DNA from: Phragmites australis
Taxonomy: Eukaryota > Streptophyta > Magnoliopsida > Poales > Poaceae
Length of the DNA stretch: 64,000 bases
Direction: 5' to 3'
Assembly (NCBI RefSeq): GCF_958298935.1
Contig: NC_084937.1
Coordinates: 24,003,568-24,067,567, forward strand
The translations under genes and the position numbers were made by a program. A model generated the notes under the pieces. It was not told the DNA's origin and made no database searches. It saw only the letters and a program-made list of their open reading frames with translations. Below are positions 11,265 to 24,125 of this stretch, one piece after another. Within the stretch, counting starts at the first letter, position 1. Each line of letters opens with the position of its first letter.

Positions 11265-13061
11265 GTGCAACCATGTCCAAAAGAAGTGGATGATAGTAGC
11301 AGTGCAATAACACCAGTAGAAGAAGAGGATACACACGAACATGCAGTGTCGACGGAGGAAATTGAACAAAGGCAGACAACTGAGGCAGAGGTTGTTGTGC
11401 ATAGGCAGGCGACAGAGGTTGAGGACAGTCAAGCTAATGCGAGGGAGGAAATTGAAAAAATTATTGTTGAGCTCGAGAACATTGACTGTAACGTAATTCA
11501 TGAGTAAGAAGCTTTATTGGAATCTGTAAATATAGATGAAGATGATGGTGATGATGAGGATGATGAAGACGATGACTGCTCTAATATTGTCATACCAGAA
11601 GAATAAAACTTGCCTGACAAAGTGAGGATGCAAGTTATAGAGAACCATGACCCCCCTTGGGAATATGGTTCAAGTATGGTTTACCTAAATCAGATGTTCC
11701 CCAATCGATCTGAAATGAAGGATGCAATGGCACGGTGGGCAATGATATCACACAAAGAGGTATTTGTTGCTGTCTCAAGCCTAGATAAGTACAATGTCAA
11801 GTGCAGAACTCCTAGATGCAGCTTTTATGTTCATGCATACAAGCCAAAGTATTCGATCCATTTGGTAGCCTCTAGAGTGGTTCGATACAATTGTATGCTG
11901 AAAAATGTTGGTTGAAAGCACCGCAACCTCACTGTTGCACTAGTTGCAAATGAATTATTCAGAAGCGGGACATGGAATGCTCGCTCATCCAACAATCAAT
12001 ATTACGATAATTCAAATATGAGATTACTTATCAAAAGGATTAGCATGCAAAGCAGAAAACCTTGAAGAAGCAGTGGGATACATATGAGGCTTCTTATTGC
12101 AACCTACCACGCGTGCTTGAAATTCTGAAGGTCAGGAACCCTGACACATACACTGCTTTCAAAGAGACTGAACTTGATGAAAACCAGCCTAGGATTTTCT
12201 GACGTGTTTTTTTTTCTTTAGGTCGGTGTATTCAGTCCTTCTAGCATTATCATCCTTTGCTTTGCGTGGATGGTACATTCTTAACTGGGAAGTACAAAGG
12301 CTAGATTCTCACTGTAATTGGTGTTGATGCAAATAATCAGATACTTCCTTTAGTATTTGCGTTTGTGGATGGTGAGAGCAAGTTGAGCTTGCTCTGGTTT
12401 TTAGGCATCTTAAGGTTGGGATTGTCCATGATTGACCTAACATTTGCATAATACATGATCGACATGTTAGGATCATATCTGTTATAAAGACACTGCAATA
12501 GGAGCGCCGCTTCAAGATAACCCTGAGATCAAAAGGAGTGGGGTGCGATACTAGAATTGTCACTTATGAGGTGAACCTAGGGAAAGTTTTCGATGGCTAG
12601 TGCGAATGCTCTTGCAACAAACCAAAGCTTTTACATATCTCATGTTCTCATTTGCTGGCTGCATTATCAAAAGTGGGTGTAGGAAGCTCAGTATATGTGT
12701 CATAATTTTACTTGAAGGAAAATATGGTGCTGACTTTGGACTGGAGACTTTCGTAGATTCAGTGCACATGATGATTTCACAGTTTAAGATAGAGATATGT
12801 CGATATGTCTGGCCCCTATGATATTGCTTAGACATTCTCATAGAAAAGGTGGTCGGCCGTAGACTAGGCGTATTTGTAACGATATGGATGAAGCTTAAGT
12901 TGGCGGCCTTACGAGGAGGTGTAGTGAGCGTGATGAGTATGGTCATAAGGCAAAGGATTGCCCACACTCTAACCGCGGCGATGCTGGAGCAGGACCATCC
13001 ACCGGTAGTCGACGTGAGAGAGTTGCACGTGGAGGACAAGCAGTGCACGGGATTGGGATAG
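11265..13061 (+). pseudogene. MULE transposase (MURA-type) remnant
   Basis: Domains follow in MULE order in shifting frames. An acidic N-terminal region lies at 11265-11605. A MuDR N-terminal DNA-binding domain lies at 11610-11915, with NRSEMKDAMARWA and VKCRTPRCSFYVHA. The MULE DDE-fold domain lies at about 12260-12430, with VDGTFLTGKYKG, GVDANNQILPLVFAF and SLLWFL. A SWIM zinc finger with CECSC and CSHLLAA lies at 12600-12661. A degenerate CCHC knuckle (DEYGHKAKDCP) lies near 12940. The protein would cut and join element ends. In-frame stops (for example right after KYKG) and frameshifts disable it. Confidence 0.85.
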
Positions 13062-13510
13062 ACCATGACGAATATGCTATCTAGGAACTATATGTTTCTT
13101 TAGTTATTTTGTATTTTTTATGCTATCTAGGAACTTTGTATTTCTTTAGTTATTTTTGGACGGCTGGTGCATGTTTCTTTAGTTATTTGTGTATTTTTTA
13201 TGAGCGATGTGACCGGATACGTTTTCTCTAAGCTCAATGATTTTATTGAATTCCCTGCCTTACATGCAGAGGCAATAATAACTATTTGCTGAACTTTTGT
13301 AGAATAAAATGATCACACCAAGCAATAGTTTCCATAGGAAATCTCTGCCAAGCATCAATGCTACAACTTTTTCAGCTTTCACAGGAAATCCTATGCTCTA
13401 GTCTCCAGCCAAGCTTGTGCACTTAGTCCATGCACCAGCCCCCATCCATTATAAATAACCTCACCATCATCCATATATAGACCACTTCTTCCTTAGCTCT
13501 TTCAACTGCA

Positions 13511-14110
13511 ATGTCTTCCTCAGCTTCACCAAACCCACCCAAGAAACACTGGGGGATTTTTATCTCGCAGGGGTTAGAACCACCGATGTGCTTCTGTAAC
13601 AACCCTTGTAGGCTTCGCTAGTCCCATGACATGCCCTACACATATAGCCTACGCTTCTTCATATGTGCCAACTACCAGTACTACAAGCCTCGACATGAAC
13701 CGTATGAGTACCCACTGGTATAGCGACATAGATCACTCATGTGTTATTTTTCATACGATTTCATGCATTGTCTTACTAATCTGCCCCCTTGTTCTATTTG
13801 TCTAGTCTCCTCCACCTATTTGTGACTTCATGGAATGGCTTGATATGGAGCAAAATGAGCACCAGAAGCGATAGGTCGACATGAGCATGCGGTGGAGGAG
13901 GGAAGCATATGAACGTCGGGAGGACGAGTAACAATAGGGGGAACTACGGCTGAAGTATCAGGAGGAGGAGCACATGAGGAAGGCAACGGCTGAGCGCGTC
14001 GCGGCTGAAGCACACGAAGTAGAGAGGTAAAGAAAGCGACAGAGGGCCCGTCGTGCTAGGGCGGTGGGCATCGATGCCCTGAGAAAGGGCAAATATCCTA
14101 GATGCACTTA
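13511..14110 (+). pseudogene. Second MULE-encoded reading frame (GRF-like zinc ribbon), broken
   Basis: Translation from the ATG at 13511 gives a Pro-rich start, then GLEPPMCFCNNPCRLR and a downstream FICANYQYYKP block. The Cys spacing resembles a GRF-type zinc ribbon. The 3' part (about 13830-14060) encodes a charged helical tail. Stops and frameshifts interrupt it. Many grass MULEs carry such an extra small gene next to the transposase; its role is unknown. Confidence 0.55.
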
Positions 14111-14299
14111 GTAGAGAGTATATATTGTAACCCGACATATTTTCATGCATATAAGAAATAAGTTCAATCTCAAAATAAAAAAAGTGATATAATATTTTAT
14201 CGACAGAAGAAAGAAATTTAGCCATTCCAATGCAGGAGATAGGATTCACACTGAACTCATTGGCCGACGCAGAAGATAGGGTTCACATTGAGCTCACGG

Positions 14300-14594
14300 G
14301 GATTTTTCGTTCAACCGTATGGTGAAAATAAATTTTTCGTCAACGGTTTGGCGAAAATTAATTTTCTGTGTACTATTTGGCGATAATTAGTTTTTATCCA
14401 ACGGTTCGACGAAAATAGCCTCGAAGCTGCCGCTAGGGACACGTCACCTATTTTCGTCATACGATTTGACGAAAATAGTATTTTCGCCATATATAGGGCG
14501 AAAACTTGTTTTCTCCTAAACGTATTATTTTTAGAATTTCTTTATTTTTATATTATTTCCGTAATATTTGTAAAAAAGTAATATTAAAAAAATC
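14300..14594 (+). repeat. Right terminal inverted repeat of the MULE
   Basis: Inverted counterpart of 9888-10125. It carries several ACGGTTTGGCGAAAA-like units at about 14335, 14400 and 14465, then a TATTATTTTTAGAATTTC stretch. It ends in AGTAATATTAAAAAAAT. Confidence 0.8.
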
Positions 14595-15904
14595 AGGGGT
14601 CTCGTACCATTGTTGTGTGAAACGACTTGGCAACTATCTGAAATGGATAGACCTCCATGGAGATGGAGTACAATCTCCCAGAAAGTATATAAATGATCGA
14701 TCCTTACTTTTCTGCGCCATGTGGATAAAGGGTAAAGCAGGTTTCTCCGGAGATTCTAGCTTAAAATGATAGCGAGAGATTCACGCTTAAATTAAAATGC
14801 CCGACACTTGTTCCTGTAATTCAAATACTTCACCGTGGATTGAACTCTCGCACTCAACTGTTTGCCGACTGCTCTGCAGTGAAGTGTGATGTCTCATGTC
14901 TCACGCTCTTGTTCAGCAAAAAAGTAGCTATCTTGCATCCTGACTAGAAGATGGCAGAATTCACATGAACATTGATGGAAGAGCTGTCGATCATCTGCAA
15001 CATCAGCTCAGCATGGCAGATCCAGGCCCCTTGGACAGGATCTGGTCCTGGAACTCATTATATAAAAAATCTGGTCCTGGAATTAAGCTGAACATGTTCA
15101 GTGGGGCTGCTCCGTCTTTCGATCGAGATGGGCAACCTACACGTGAGTGTAGTCCATGCTGGGCCACTATGATCCGTCTTGGTTGATAGAATGATCTGTC
15201 TCTGAACGTAATGTTTAGTTTCTTTTTTCTTTTTCTTTTTTGAGCGGATGAACGTACAAGGAGATGGGATTCTGAAGGGGCTTTAGACCATGTCTAACGG
15301 AATTTCTTCGTGACCTAGAATCCCTTTGCGAAAGGATTTTTATTTCCTTCAATTTTCTTTCACGGTTCCATTCACAAATAGATTCTCAAGATCATTCCCT
15401 CCAGAACAGAATTATCTCTTATTTCCGTTTACGAATCTTTTCAAAGAGGAACTGTTAGAGATGAGGAAAAATAAAAGGAATAAGAATGAGAAAAAATTAA
15501 AAAAACGAAATAAATGAAAAATAGTTGTTATGGTCAAATTGGAGTTTAGAAAAAGGACATGTTATTCGGAAATCAGAAAGGGTGGAAATTTTATACGCCG
15601 CACGGGCTACATTCTACAACTGCCGCGCAGGGGGACAAGTGGCCCGTTGCTGTTTCGTAAGCCGGCAGCAAGCCCACATGGGAAACGACCCAGGGTTGTG
15701 CTGTCTATGCTGCAGACTTTGGCCCATTTATGAAACACCACTGTGATCCATTTTCCTTCTTTTATTAGTCCCCAACCTTTTTTCTGCTTTATTAGATATA
15801 TATTCCTTTGCTTATTTATTTTGTATTTTCTTTTCTATTTTTCGTTTTGATTTGTTTCTTTCTTTTAGTTCATATTGTTAGCCTTTTATTTTTCTTTTGC
15901 TTAT
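14595..15904. other. Intergenic, no gene recognised
   Basis: Mixed unique DNA and T-rich tracts (15215-15240, 15770-15900). Short open frames lack recognisable domains and have no conserved start context. Confidence 0.5.
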
Positions 15905-16600
15905 GTGGGAAGTTCATTCATTTTCTACAGGAACTTTCTTAGTGACTTTTGGAACTGATTCATCAATTATATGTATATTTTCAGAATTATTTGGAAACTA
16001 TTGAACTTTTCATCATTAACCTTTGGAACTAATTCAAATAATTACGGGAACTATTGTCAATACCCTTGGAACTTCTTCAACTAATTACATGAACTTTTGT
16101 CAATACCCTTGGAACTTATACAACTAATCATGGGAACTTTTTCGTTAACCTTTGAAACTTATTCAACTAACCACGGGAAAATTTTCGTTAACCATAGGAA
16201 CTTATTTAACTAATTACGGAAACTTTTTTGTCAATACTTTGGAATTTATTCAAAGTATTACAAGAAGTTTTGTCAATACCTTTGGCACTTATTCAACTAA
16301 TTATGTGAACTTTTCCATTAGGAACTTATTCAACTAGTTACAGGAAGTTTTGTCAATACCTTTGGAACTTATTCAACTAATCCATTAACCCTAGAAACTT
16401 ATTCAACTAATTACGGGAACCTTTTGTCAATACCCTAGGGACTCATTCAGCTAATTACCTTTTTTTAGCTAAACCTTTTTAGCCTTGGAATTTATTCAAC
16501 CATGACACGAGATTTTTTCAACAACCTTCAGAACTTATTCAGTTAATTACAAGAACTCTATGTCCATACCTTGGAACTTATTGTATTTCCTTATCTTTTT
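15905..16600 (+). repeat. Degenerate minisatellite, unit about 42 bp
   Basis: The phrases GGAACTTATTCAACTAATTA and GGGAACTTTTGTCAATACC alternate many times across the region. They form roughly fifteen diverged tandem units of about 40-45 bp. Units differ by substitutions and small deletions. No coding sense was found. Confidence 0.85.
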
Positions 16601-17382
16601 TGCTTACTTGAAAGCACCATAAAAAATCATAAAACAAATAAAATTATGTTGAACTAGTGAAAAAATCAGATTGCCATTTTTTATAGAGAGGATTAGATTA
16701 TTAATTAGGCCTGTGTTCAGGTCCCACCGTCCCAGTTCCATGCCTAGCTAGGCCTATGTACAGCAATTTTTTTGTCGGCTTTGATGGCCAGGTCGGCGGG
16801 ATTTACCAGGTGCTCGGCGGGCTTTGTTCGCTCCTTATTGGGCCAAAAGGCCCACGTGGGTGTAAGTCCTCAAGTGCGCGACGATTACAAATTGTGAATT
16901 TTTTATATATATTTTTCCAATTTTTTAAAATTAATATCTGTTTCAAAAATAATGAAGCCTACCCTACCGTTGCCCGTGAATGGACGACGCCTTATAGGCC
17001 CCTGAGTGCATGGCGGTTACAAATTGTAGTCCGAGCAGAATATATTTGCTCCCGAGAATGGTGCTCAAACTTTTTTATTTTCAAAGTTAGCATAAATATG
17101 AGTTTATTTTCAAAAATTACAAAAATATACGCTTAGTTTAGTCTATTTTGCTCGACGGATAGAGAAAGATTTTTTAATGGATAACTCTCTCGGCGATCCA
17201 TTTCTTAGTCCACCAGGAGCCTGAGCCCAGGAACACGCCTCCCATGGATCGCCAGTTGAGAGAAAGATTTTTTTAATGGATATCCTCTCAACAAGCGATT
17301 CATTTCTTGGCTTTAGTGGCGGCCGTATAGGTCATAGTGCTATACCGGACTTTTCTCACTCTCAGATTATGTGAGGATATGA
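16601..17382. other. Intergenic with local duplications
   Basis: No gene was recognised. A block containing GAGAAAGATTTTTTTAATGGATA, cited here only by position, occurs near 17161 and again near 17260; each copy is followed by a CGAT(C/T)CATTTCTT segment. A GATTACAAATTGT / GGTTACAAATTGT pair occurs near 16882 and 17016. Confidence 0.45.
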
Positions 17383-17684
17383 TCTCGTTTAGTAGAGTTT
17401 TGGAAGTTTATTTTACGCTAGAATCGTTTCTAGCGCTGTTAAACGAGTTGGTTGGGAAGTGATTCCATGCTGGAATCACTTCCCGTTTTGTATAGCGAAG
17501 TGGGAGTTAAAAAAACTAGCTTCTATCTTATTCCCAATTGATTTTTTTCGATTTCAACATAATATTCTCTCAGGAATCACTTCCACCACTAGTATACCAA
17601 ACGATTTTACAAACAGAATCACTTCCACTCTATTTTCACCACAAAATCAGTCTCATCACAGAACCAGAGCTCTACCAAACAGGC
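17383..17684. mobile_element. MITE with 20-bp terminal inverted repeats
   Basis: The left end TCTCGTTTAGTAGAGTTTTG is the diverged inverse of the right end, which reads CAGAGCTCTACCAAACAGGC. The 302-bp element has no coding capacity. The TTTGGTAGAGCTC terminus is typical of short grass DNA elements. An inner palindrome GGGAAGTGATTCC/GGAATCACTTCCC lies at about 17455-17484. No target duplication was clear. Confidence 0.65.
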
Positions 17685-20600
17685 TCTATTGATCGCTCTC
17701 GCAGGGGATGAGATTTATTTTGTCATTTGAGATGGTAATTTTTATAAATCTCGCCCGTTTGTACGGAGGGATTTATATCTCCCCGCTGAGAAGTTTGGAA
17801 GCACCTATTTTTGCTATTTTTAACTGTAGTATATTTCTGCTAAATTTGAAAATTAAAAAAAAAAACAGTGCTCCCCCTTGGCCCATCCGAAGCAGTCCAA
17901 AGCCCCAAACTTCATGTTACTACCCGGCTACCCGCTATCGCTGCGCTGCCACGGCCTTATTCCGCTCCCGCCGCAATGCTCGCCACTACTTTTTCCGTTT
18001 TTCTTTTTTGCAATCAAGTTTCATTTTCTAACATAAAATCAACATAACAAATTGTCAACTTAGCAGGCGGCATGCTCTGAGTCTCTTAGCCCTGACCCCC
18101 TATGCTAGCAGCATGTTTGTTTATTGTTTTTTTCCATCATCGTGTATGCTTACCATCATGCAAATAAATCTTTATTGAGAGGGAGAACTCAATATGATCT
18201 TTCCTCTAAAATAAGCAAATCCTTGCACGCTCTTGGATGACAAGGGAACCAAACGAAGCTCCGTGCAAACTAGTCTTGCTAGGAAAGACTAAAGAAGGGA
18301 ATAACATGCCTTAAACCCCGGCTGCACGATTGATGTAGCTGTCAAAAAATTAAGAATGTGCATTCCACGATGATATTTGAGGCCCTGTCCATAGAATCTT
18401 CTTTCCCACATTAGGGTATGTTTATTTTAGTTTTAGATTATGAGAATTCAATCTAATATATAGAATTTGTAGAAGCTATTTTTTATCAGAAGGTAGATCG
18501 TAAGATTTTATAGTATAATTTGGTTTGTAAATTATAAGAATCAACTTTTATAGTATAATTGTTTATTTTTGCTTTTATTTTTAGAACTAGAATTCATAAT
18601 CTACTATTCATTTCAAAAATAGCAAAAGAGTCTCGCGCCCATGTGATGAGTGTCACCGTCCACCTGGTGAGTCTCGTGTTTTTTTTTTTCTTTTTTTGTT
18701 TTTAATATTTTCTTAATAAAGTTTTTATAACTAAGTTACAACGCACGAACTAGTTAAATAAAAAACAAACAATACATTAATCCCTTTGCCTTCTCTTTCC
18801 CCATGCCCCTCTCTCTCTCCCTTCCTTCTACACCACCGAAGCCTTTCATTCCACTACCACCCAAGTCTTCCGCTCTACCCACTGCACTCACCTTCACTAC
18901 CTACTGGCCACCATCTCCCATTCACGAGCTATGCAACTTCATCCATAGTGTCTTGTTTTGCATGTCAGCGTCGTCGGTTCATGGGGAGAGGGGCATGAAA
19001 ATCTTTGCTGATTTGTCTTACTAGGAAGGTTTAGCAAGAGAACAGACGCGTATGGAATCACGATTGAAAAAAGTTATAAATTTATAATAGCATAACTGAA
19101 CTACACAAATTGTTTATGATAACGATATATTAACTAATTTAGAGAAATTATAAAATAATTAAGAAAACTATAATTCAACTCAGCATAATGGCTTGGAAGT
19201 GTTCAATAATATCATTATCTTTTATTTGCACAGAAAAAGTTATGTTCTATAAACGTAATTATGCAATCATTCAAAAGCCCACCCCATTTGATTTCTTAAC
19301 TTATCAGAGAATGGGGAACTAAGAATAAAATCATCTCACTTTTGGGCTCTGGAGTCTAGCCTAGCGCCCTAGCCGACTACCTGCCTGTCACGTGCGGCGT
19401 GCCACCTGTTGTCGTTGTGAGCCCTTGCCGCTCGCACTGCCTGTGCCTCACCCGGGCGCCTGGTCTATAGGTCTTACCGCCGCCCGCCGTCGCACGCACA
19501 TCCTTGTGGGTTGTGGCCTCGCCTAGCCACCTGGTCCTGTCGCTGTGAGGCTACATGCGATCGCACACCGTTGCCCACCGGTGGCTAACCCCCTCTAAAC
19601 CCTAGCCGTAGGTTGTTGTGTTCTGTGTTGGTAGAGGAGATGAGGTCACGAGACTCGAGCAGTGGAGGCAGAACCGCAAGAAGAACTACCAATGAGGTCA
19701 CTAGAGGGAGTTCAACCTCATAGCATGTGGGCTAGTCGGACAGGACGACTTGATGAGATTGGGTCGCTAAGGTGGGCTCGAGACTGAATCTGCCCCATCT
19801 CAATTTATACACATGTGTATATCTTGCATATACTCGATTTTTTTTTTTTGCAAAAGTAATAGATATTCAATTGAATACCTATGAATTACAGCAAGTTGGC
19901 ACTGAATAAGCTTGCCTTTATGACCAGCGAAAAGGACTATTTTAGTCGAGTATATATTGTCTTCTCAACGCTAAACCTATCGAGCAATCATTTGTAATTC
20001 TAAACACACATTGTTTTTTCTTTCAAAAAACATAGTCCACTGTATTTATTTGGGCAATGTTATTCTTCAACCGCTAAAAATAATGTAGGTTTTAGTTGCA
20101 CGCTCCTTGTACAATATCCACCGACCATCATCTTCTCTTCTTCTAGCTAGAACAGCTCGATCATTCTTCCTATGTGACGCCCTCCACCACCCTACTCGGT
20201 CTTCACGTGCTCGTCTCTGCCTCCCTCCCTCCTCCACCCATCTCCGACGATGCTTCGCCTGCCGACTCTGTCGGGTTGTCTTTGCTCGCCCTTGCTCTAG
20301 CACCACCCACCGGTCATCCTTTACCACCCGTGACTGGCGGTGTCCCCACCACCTCGTCACTCTACTTTGTGCTTGCCTCCTCTGTTGAGCCAACCTCCCT
20401 CCCCAAGAGCTCACTCTAAACCCGTTGATAGAGAATCTCACCAAAAATCAAACCCCAGCGCTAAAACTCATCAACTTACATCGGCCCTATTTGTTTCAAT
20501 TTATTGCTGGCTCAAAAGTCAAAAGCCAAAACAACTAGCTGGCTTATTATTATCTTTTCAAAAGCTAAAAAGCTATTTTTTGATAAAATAAGCTCAAAAT

Positions 20601-20738
20601 TGATAAGTTGACTGAGAATATTTTTTTTTGAATTTTAGTAGGTTGAGAATCTAAAAATTTCCAGTAAAAACAACCATTAAAAGCCAAAAACCATAAGCGG
20701 AGGAAGCGTGGATTTATTTAGGTGAGGTCAGTGCTAGT
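17685..20738. other. Intergenic, transposon debris
   Basis: No gene was recognised. AT-rich MITE-like DNA lies at about 18415-18620, and a CT-rich stretch at 18785-18900. At 20484-20700 the DNA begins CGGCCCTATTTGTTTC and has GTCAAAAGCCAAAACA inverted near its right end (AAAAGCCAAAAACC), so it looks like a truncated hAT-type MITE. Short Ser/Pro-rich frames at 20100-20420 look like chance translations of CT-rich sequence. Confidence 0.45.
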
Positions 20739-21443
20739 TAAAGACATCCTAATAGGCTGTGCTTACTGGGCTGCCCAGCGGCCCGGCACTGTAGGCATGA
20801 CCCAGGCACGGCTCGAGTCGAGCTGGCACGGCACGAGACCATGGGTCGTACCTAGGCTGAGCGTGCGGCACGGCCCGGCTGAGATGGGCCAGCACAGGCA
20901 CGGCACGGCCAGGCACGACCTAGCTTGGCACGCCTCGGCCCGGCTAGGCACGGCTCACCTCAGCCCGGCTCAACACGACTGGCCAGGCGAGGCACGAGTG
21001 GTACATGCGGCATGAGAGGGCACGCAGGGGTACACCCGGGTTAACAGGTTAAACGGGCACAACCCGTTAACCTGTTATTTTTTAATTTTCTAGCCGTTTT
21101 GTTACCGTTTGGGTTCCAAAAAATTCAATTTTTTTTTTTGCAAAAATCATCATTTTTCACCTATAAATAGAGGACTACCCTGCCCTTCCATTCCACACCA
21201 GCAATAATATTATCTATCTTGTTTCATCCTCTCATTCTTGTCTCAAAGTTCTTTAGAATTTGCGATAATTTGACAAAATTAGTTTGAATTGTTGCCAAAA
21301 AATTCGAGAAAATTAAAAAATGTCATCCTGCTATCTTGAAGAAATCTTGGTGAATTTTTGCATCGTTGTTCTATCTTGTTTTATTATTGATTATTACTAA
21401 CTCCGAGTATTTGAATTTTTTTTAGTGCCATTCGACATTAATC

Positions 21444-23579
21444 ATGGACGCCGATGATCATGATAATACATCCAGCGATCATGATTTTTTTCTTCAAGAA
21501 CTCACAGGGGACTACGACTCTTTTGATAGCAGTGCTGCGGGTGAAGGACTTGAAGGTGAACCTCCAGTTGGTTCACATGCAGTAGCACCTCCATCGTCAG
21601 GCTCTACAAGTGCGCACACATTAACAAGCACCGGCTCTAAAAGATCAAGAGCCGGTACTTTCGAAGTTTGGTAAGACTTTTAAAGGTTCTAAAAAGAGGA
21701 AGATGAGGTAAGTGTCAGGTTTGCTAGGTGTTATATTTGCAAACATGAATTATCTGCAAAGCCCTCAGGTGGAACGGGACACTTGAAGAGGCACGCCACA
21801 AACTGCAAGCGAAATAGTGGAGCAACTATAAAGCAGACGGTGTTGCAGTACAACCCTGACGACTTTATTCATCATTGGGAGTATGAATCCGTCAATGCTT
21901 GAAAAGAGCTATGCTGCTTCATTGCAAGAGCGGATCTACCATTCAACATCGGTGAGTCTGCTGCATTTGAAGATTACATTAAACAAGCTCATAATCCTAT
22001 GTTCATGCATGTTTCTAGACAGACAACTAGTAGGGATATGGTAAAATACTACAATGCGTGTCGTAGCAAGTTTAAAGAAATGTTGCAAACATGTACATTT
22101 TCAGTTGCTTTGACCTCGGATATATGGGCAAGTAGGGTTAGAGAGGATTATCTTAGTGTGATTGTTCATTTGGTTAATAATGATTGGAAATTAGAAAAGA
22201 GAATAATAGGTTTTCGGTTGATTGACAACGCGTATACCCGTGAAAATATTGTTGAAAAATATCTTAAGTAGTTGAAGACTTTGGTCTCACGAATAAAATA
22301 TTTTCTGCCACTTTAGATAATGCGGTGTAAATTCTAGAGCAATGAATATTCTTACTCAATTGTTTAGTACCTATGCTGAATCTTTTTTGTGACATCAACA
22401 TTGTGTTTGTCATATTATCAATCTTATAGTAAAATCCGGTTTGGAGAGGTTGTCGCAATACTTAGACAAGTTTCGTACTGCAATATCTTTTGTGAACTCC
22501 TCTAACCAAAATATTGCAGCATATAAACAGTACTGTGTTGCAATGGGTGTGCGTCCATGTAAGTTTACTGTGGACATGCCGGTAAGATAGAACTCTACTT
22601 TCTTGATGCTCAAAAATATTATACCATATAAGAGTACATTTGGTGTGTTTATTCATACACATTACATCAGTATGGGGTCAAATTTTACTCACGGAAGCAC
22701 ATTGGTATGTTACCGAAGGATACTAGAATTTCTTGAAATTTTTTTATGATTCAACTATGAGTTTATCAGGAGTTTATTATCCAATATCTTGTTTAATAGT
22801 GCATAATATTGTTGAAATTGCTACTCATTTATTCTACTATGAACATAACAATCTTCTAAGAGATTATGTAGTTTCTATGAATTCTAAATTCTTAAAGTAT
22901 TAGAAAGAAATTCATTTGTTGTACGCCTTTATCTTTATTTTAGATTCTAGAGCTAAAATTGCAGCTTTCTGTAGAGTTCTCGCAATTCTAGATGATGCTC
23001 TTGGCCACGATTATTCTAGTTATTATATTAATGTTTGTTCTAAGTTATTCGAAGTTTATAGTAAATATAAAACAAAGTATGACAAAGTTCACTGCAATGA
23101 CCTCCACTAGCATCCACAGCAAGTAAGAAGACGACAACGTAGGAAAAAAAATATTTGGTGCAGCTTCTTCATCAAGAAGTTCAGGCTCTTCATCATGATC
23201 GTCTACGAGCACCAGAATTCCAATATACGGAGGGGAGCTAACTACCTTCATCGATAGTGATGTTATCAGCTATGAACAAGAAAACTTCAACATACTGCAA
23301 TGGTGGCATGAACACAAGATAAATTATTCAGTGCTTTCACTGTTAGCACGAGATTTATTAATGGTTCCCGTATCTATAGTTGCTTCTGATGCTGCCTTCA
23401 GTCTTACTAGAAGAATAATCAAAGAGAGAAGAATAAATCTGTCAAGTGAGATGGTTGGAATACTCACTATAGTAAAAGATTGGGATCAAGCTGAAGCACG
23501 AATGCAACACACTGTAGAGAACACTGAGCTTGAAGATTCATTCCAAAATTTGTATTTAGATGTTGATGAGAACGTGTAA
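21444..23579 (+). pseudogene. hAT transposase remnant (BED finger and hAT dimerization domain)
   Basis: The likely ATG at 21444 opens an acidic N-terminus. A zf-BED finger follows at about 21725-21810 (CYICKHEL, then GHLKRHATNC). The catalytic-region remnants include SVALTSDIWASR near 22100 and the linker near 22916-23110. The hAT C-terminal dimerization domain is open at 23331-23579 (LLARDLLMVPVSIVASDAAFSLT, given here as family signature only; it ends near ENLYLD-like residues). The protein would excise and reinsert the element. Many stops and frameshifts, especially 22265-22920, show it is dead. Confidence 0.85.
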
Positions 23580-23826
23580 TTTTTAATTTTCTGAGCTAGC
23601 TTGTACTCTTTTTTCCTTTGTTAGAAAGATTTTTAATGAGGCAACCTATCAATAAAGTTTATTTTTAGAATTAATTATATGTCCCTATTATTTCAAAGTT
23701 TTTTATTTTATTAATGATTTTTCTCAAACTCCCTATAATTCCATCGACCACACATCTCTCTTTTTCTACTTGCTAGCTAAGTAGACACTTGCCTACTTTA
23801 AGAGATCAATTCCATATTTCCATTTA

Positions 23827-24125
23827 TGGATCAAGACACCAAGAACTCACGTGCATGGTCATAGGTGTGACAACATTTTGAAAAGATCTTTAAAGAAATT
23901 AACGGGGAACATGTAAGATTTGTTAAGTGTAATATATGCAGCCATGAATTAGATGCCAAATCTCAAATAAAACGGGATACTTGAGAAAGCATATTAAATA
24001 TTGAAAGTAAAATTCTAGGGTTTCTAATGAAAGCATGTAATTTTCGGAGCATAGTCATAGGTTGTACTCTTTTTTTCTTCTAGTAGAAAGGTTTTTAACG
24101 AGACAACCAATCAATAAAGCTCTTT
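23827..24125 (+). pseudogene. Truncated second hAT transposase start with duplicated 3' tail
   Basis: A new ATG (23827) opens a BED-finger segment (VKCNICSHEL, then KRDT) like that at 21725 but clearly diverged. It stops after about 170 bp. It is followed by a copy of the transposase 3' tail (GTTGTACTCTTTTTTTCTTC and AACCAATCAATAAAG at 24060-24118) that resembles 23600-23660. It looks like an internally deleted relative inserted or duplicated inside the element. Confidence 0.7.

Larger units (their letters stand above)
9888..14594 (+). mobile_element. Mutator-like element (MULE), autonomous type but inactivated
   Basis: Both ends carry long terminal inverted repeats (about 9888-10125 and 14300-14594). 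The outermost part shares TAATATTACTTTTTTA. The inner part shares iterated blocks such as TTCGCCAAAC, GACGAAAA and AATAGGTGACGT. Between them lie a MURA-type transposase remnant and a second small reading frame, both on the plus strand. No clean 9-bp target duplication could be recognised. Stops throughout show it is a fossil. Its interior is AT-rich compared with the genes. Confidence 0.85.

Noticed and set aside
11166..11501. 111-codon minus-strand frame in the MULE
   Set aside because: It is antisense to the acidic N-terminal part of the transposase remnant.
20067..20444. Paired open frames on both strands in CT-rich DNA
   Set aside because: Low-complexity Ser/Pro or Arg-rich translations without conserved motifs.
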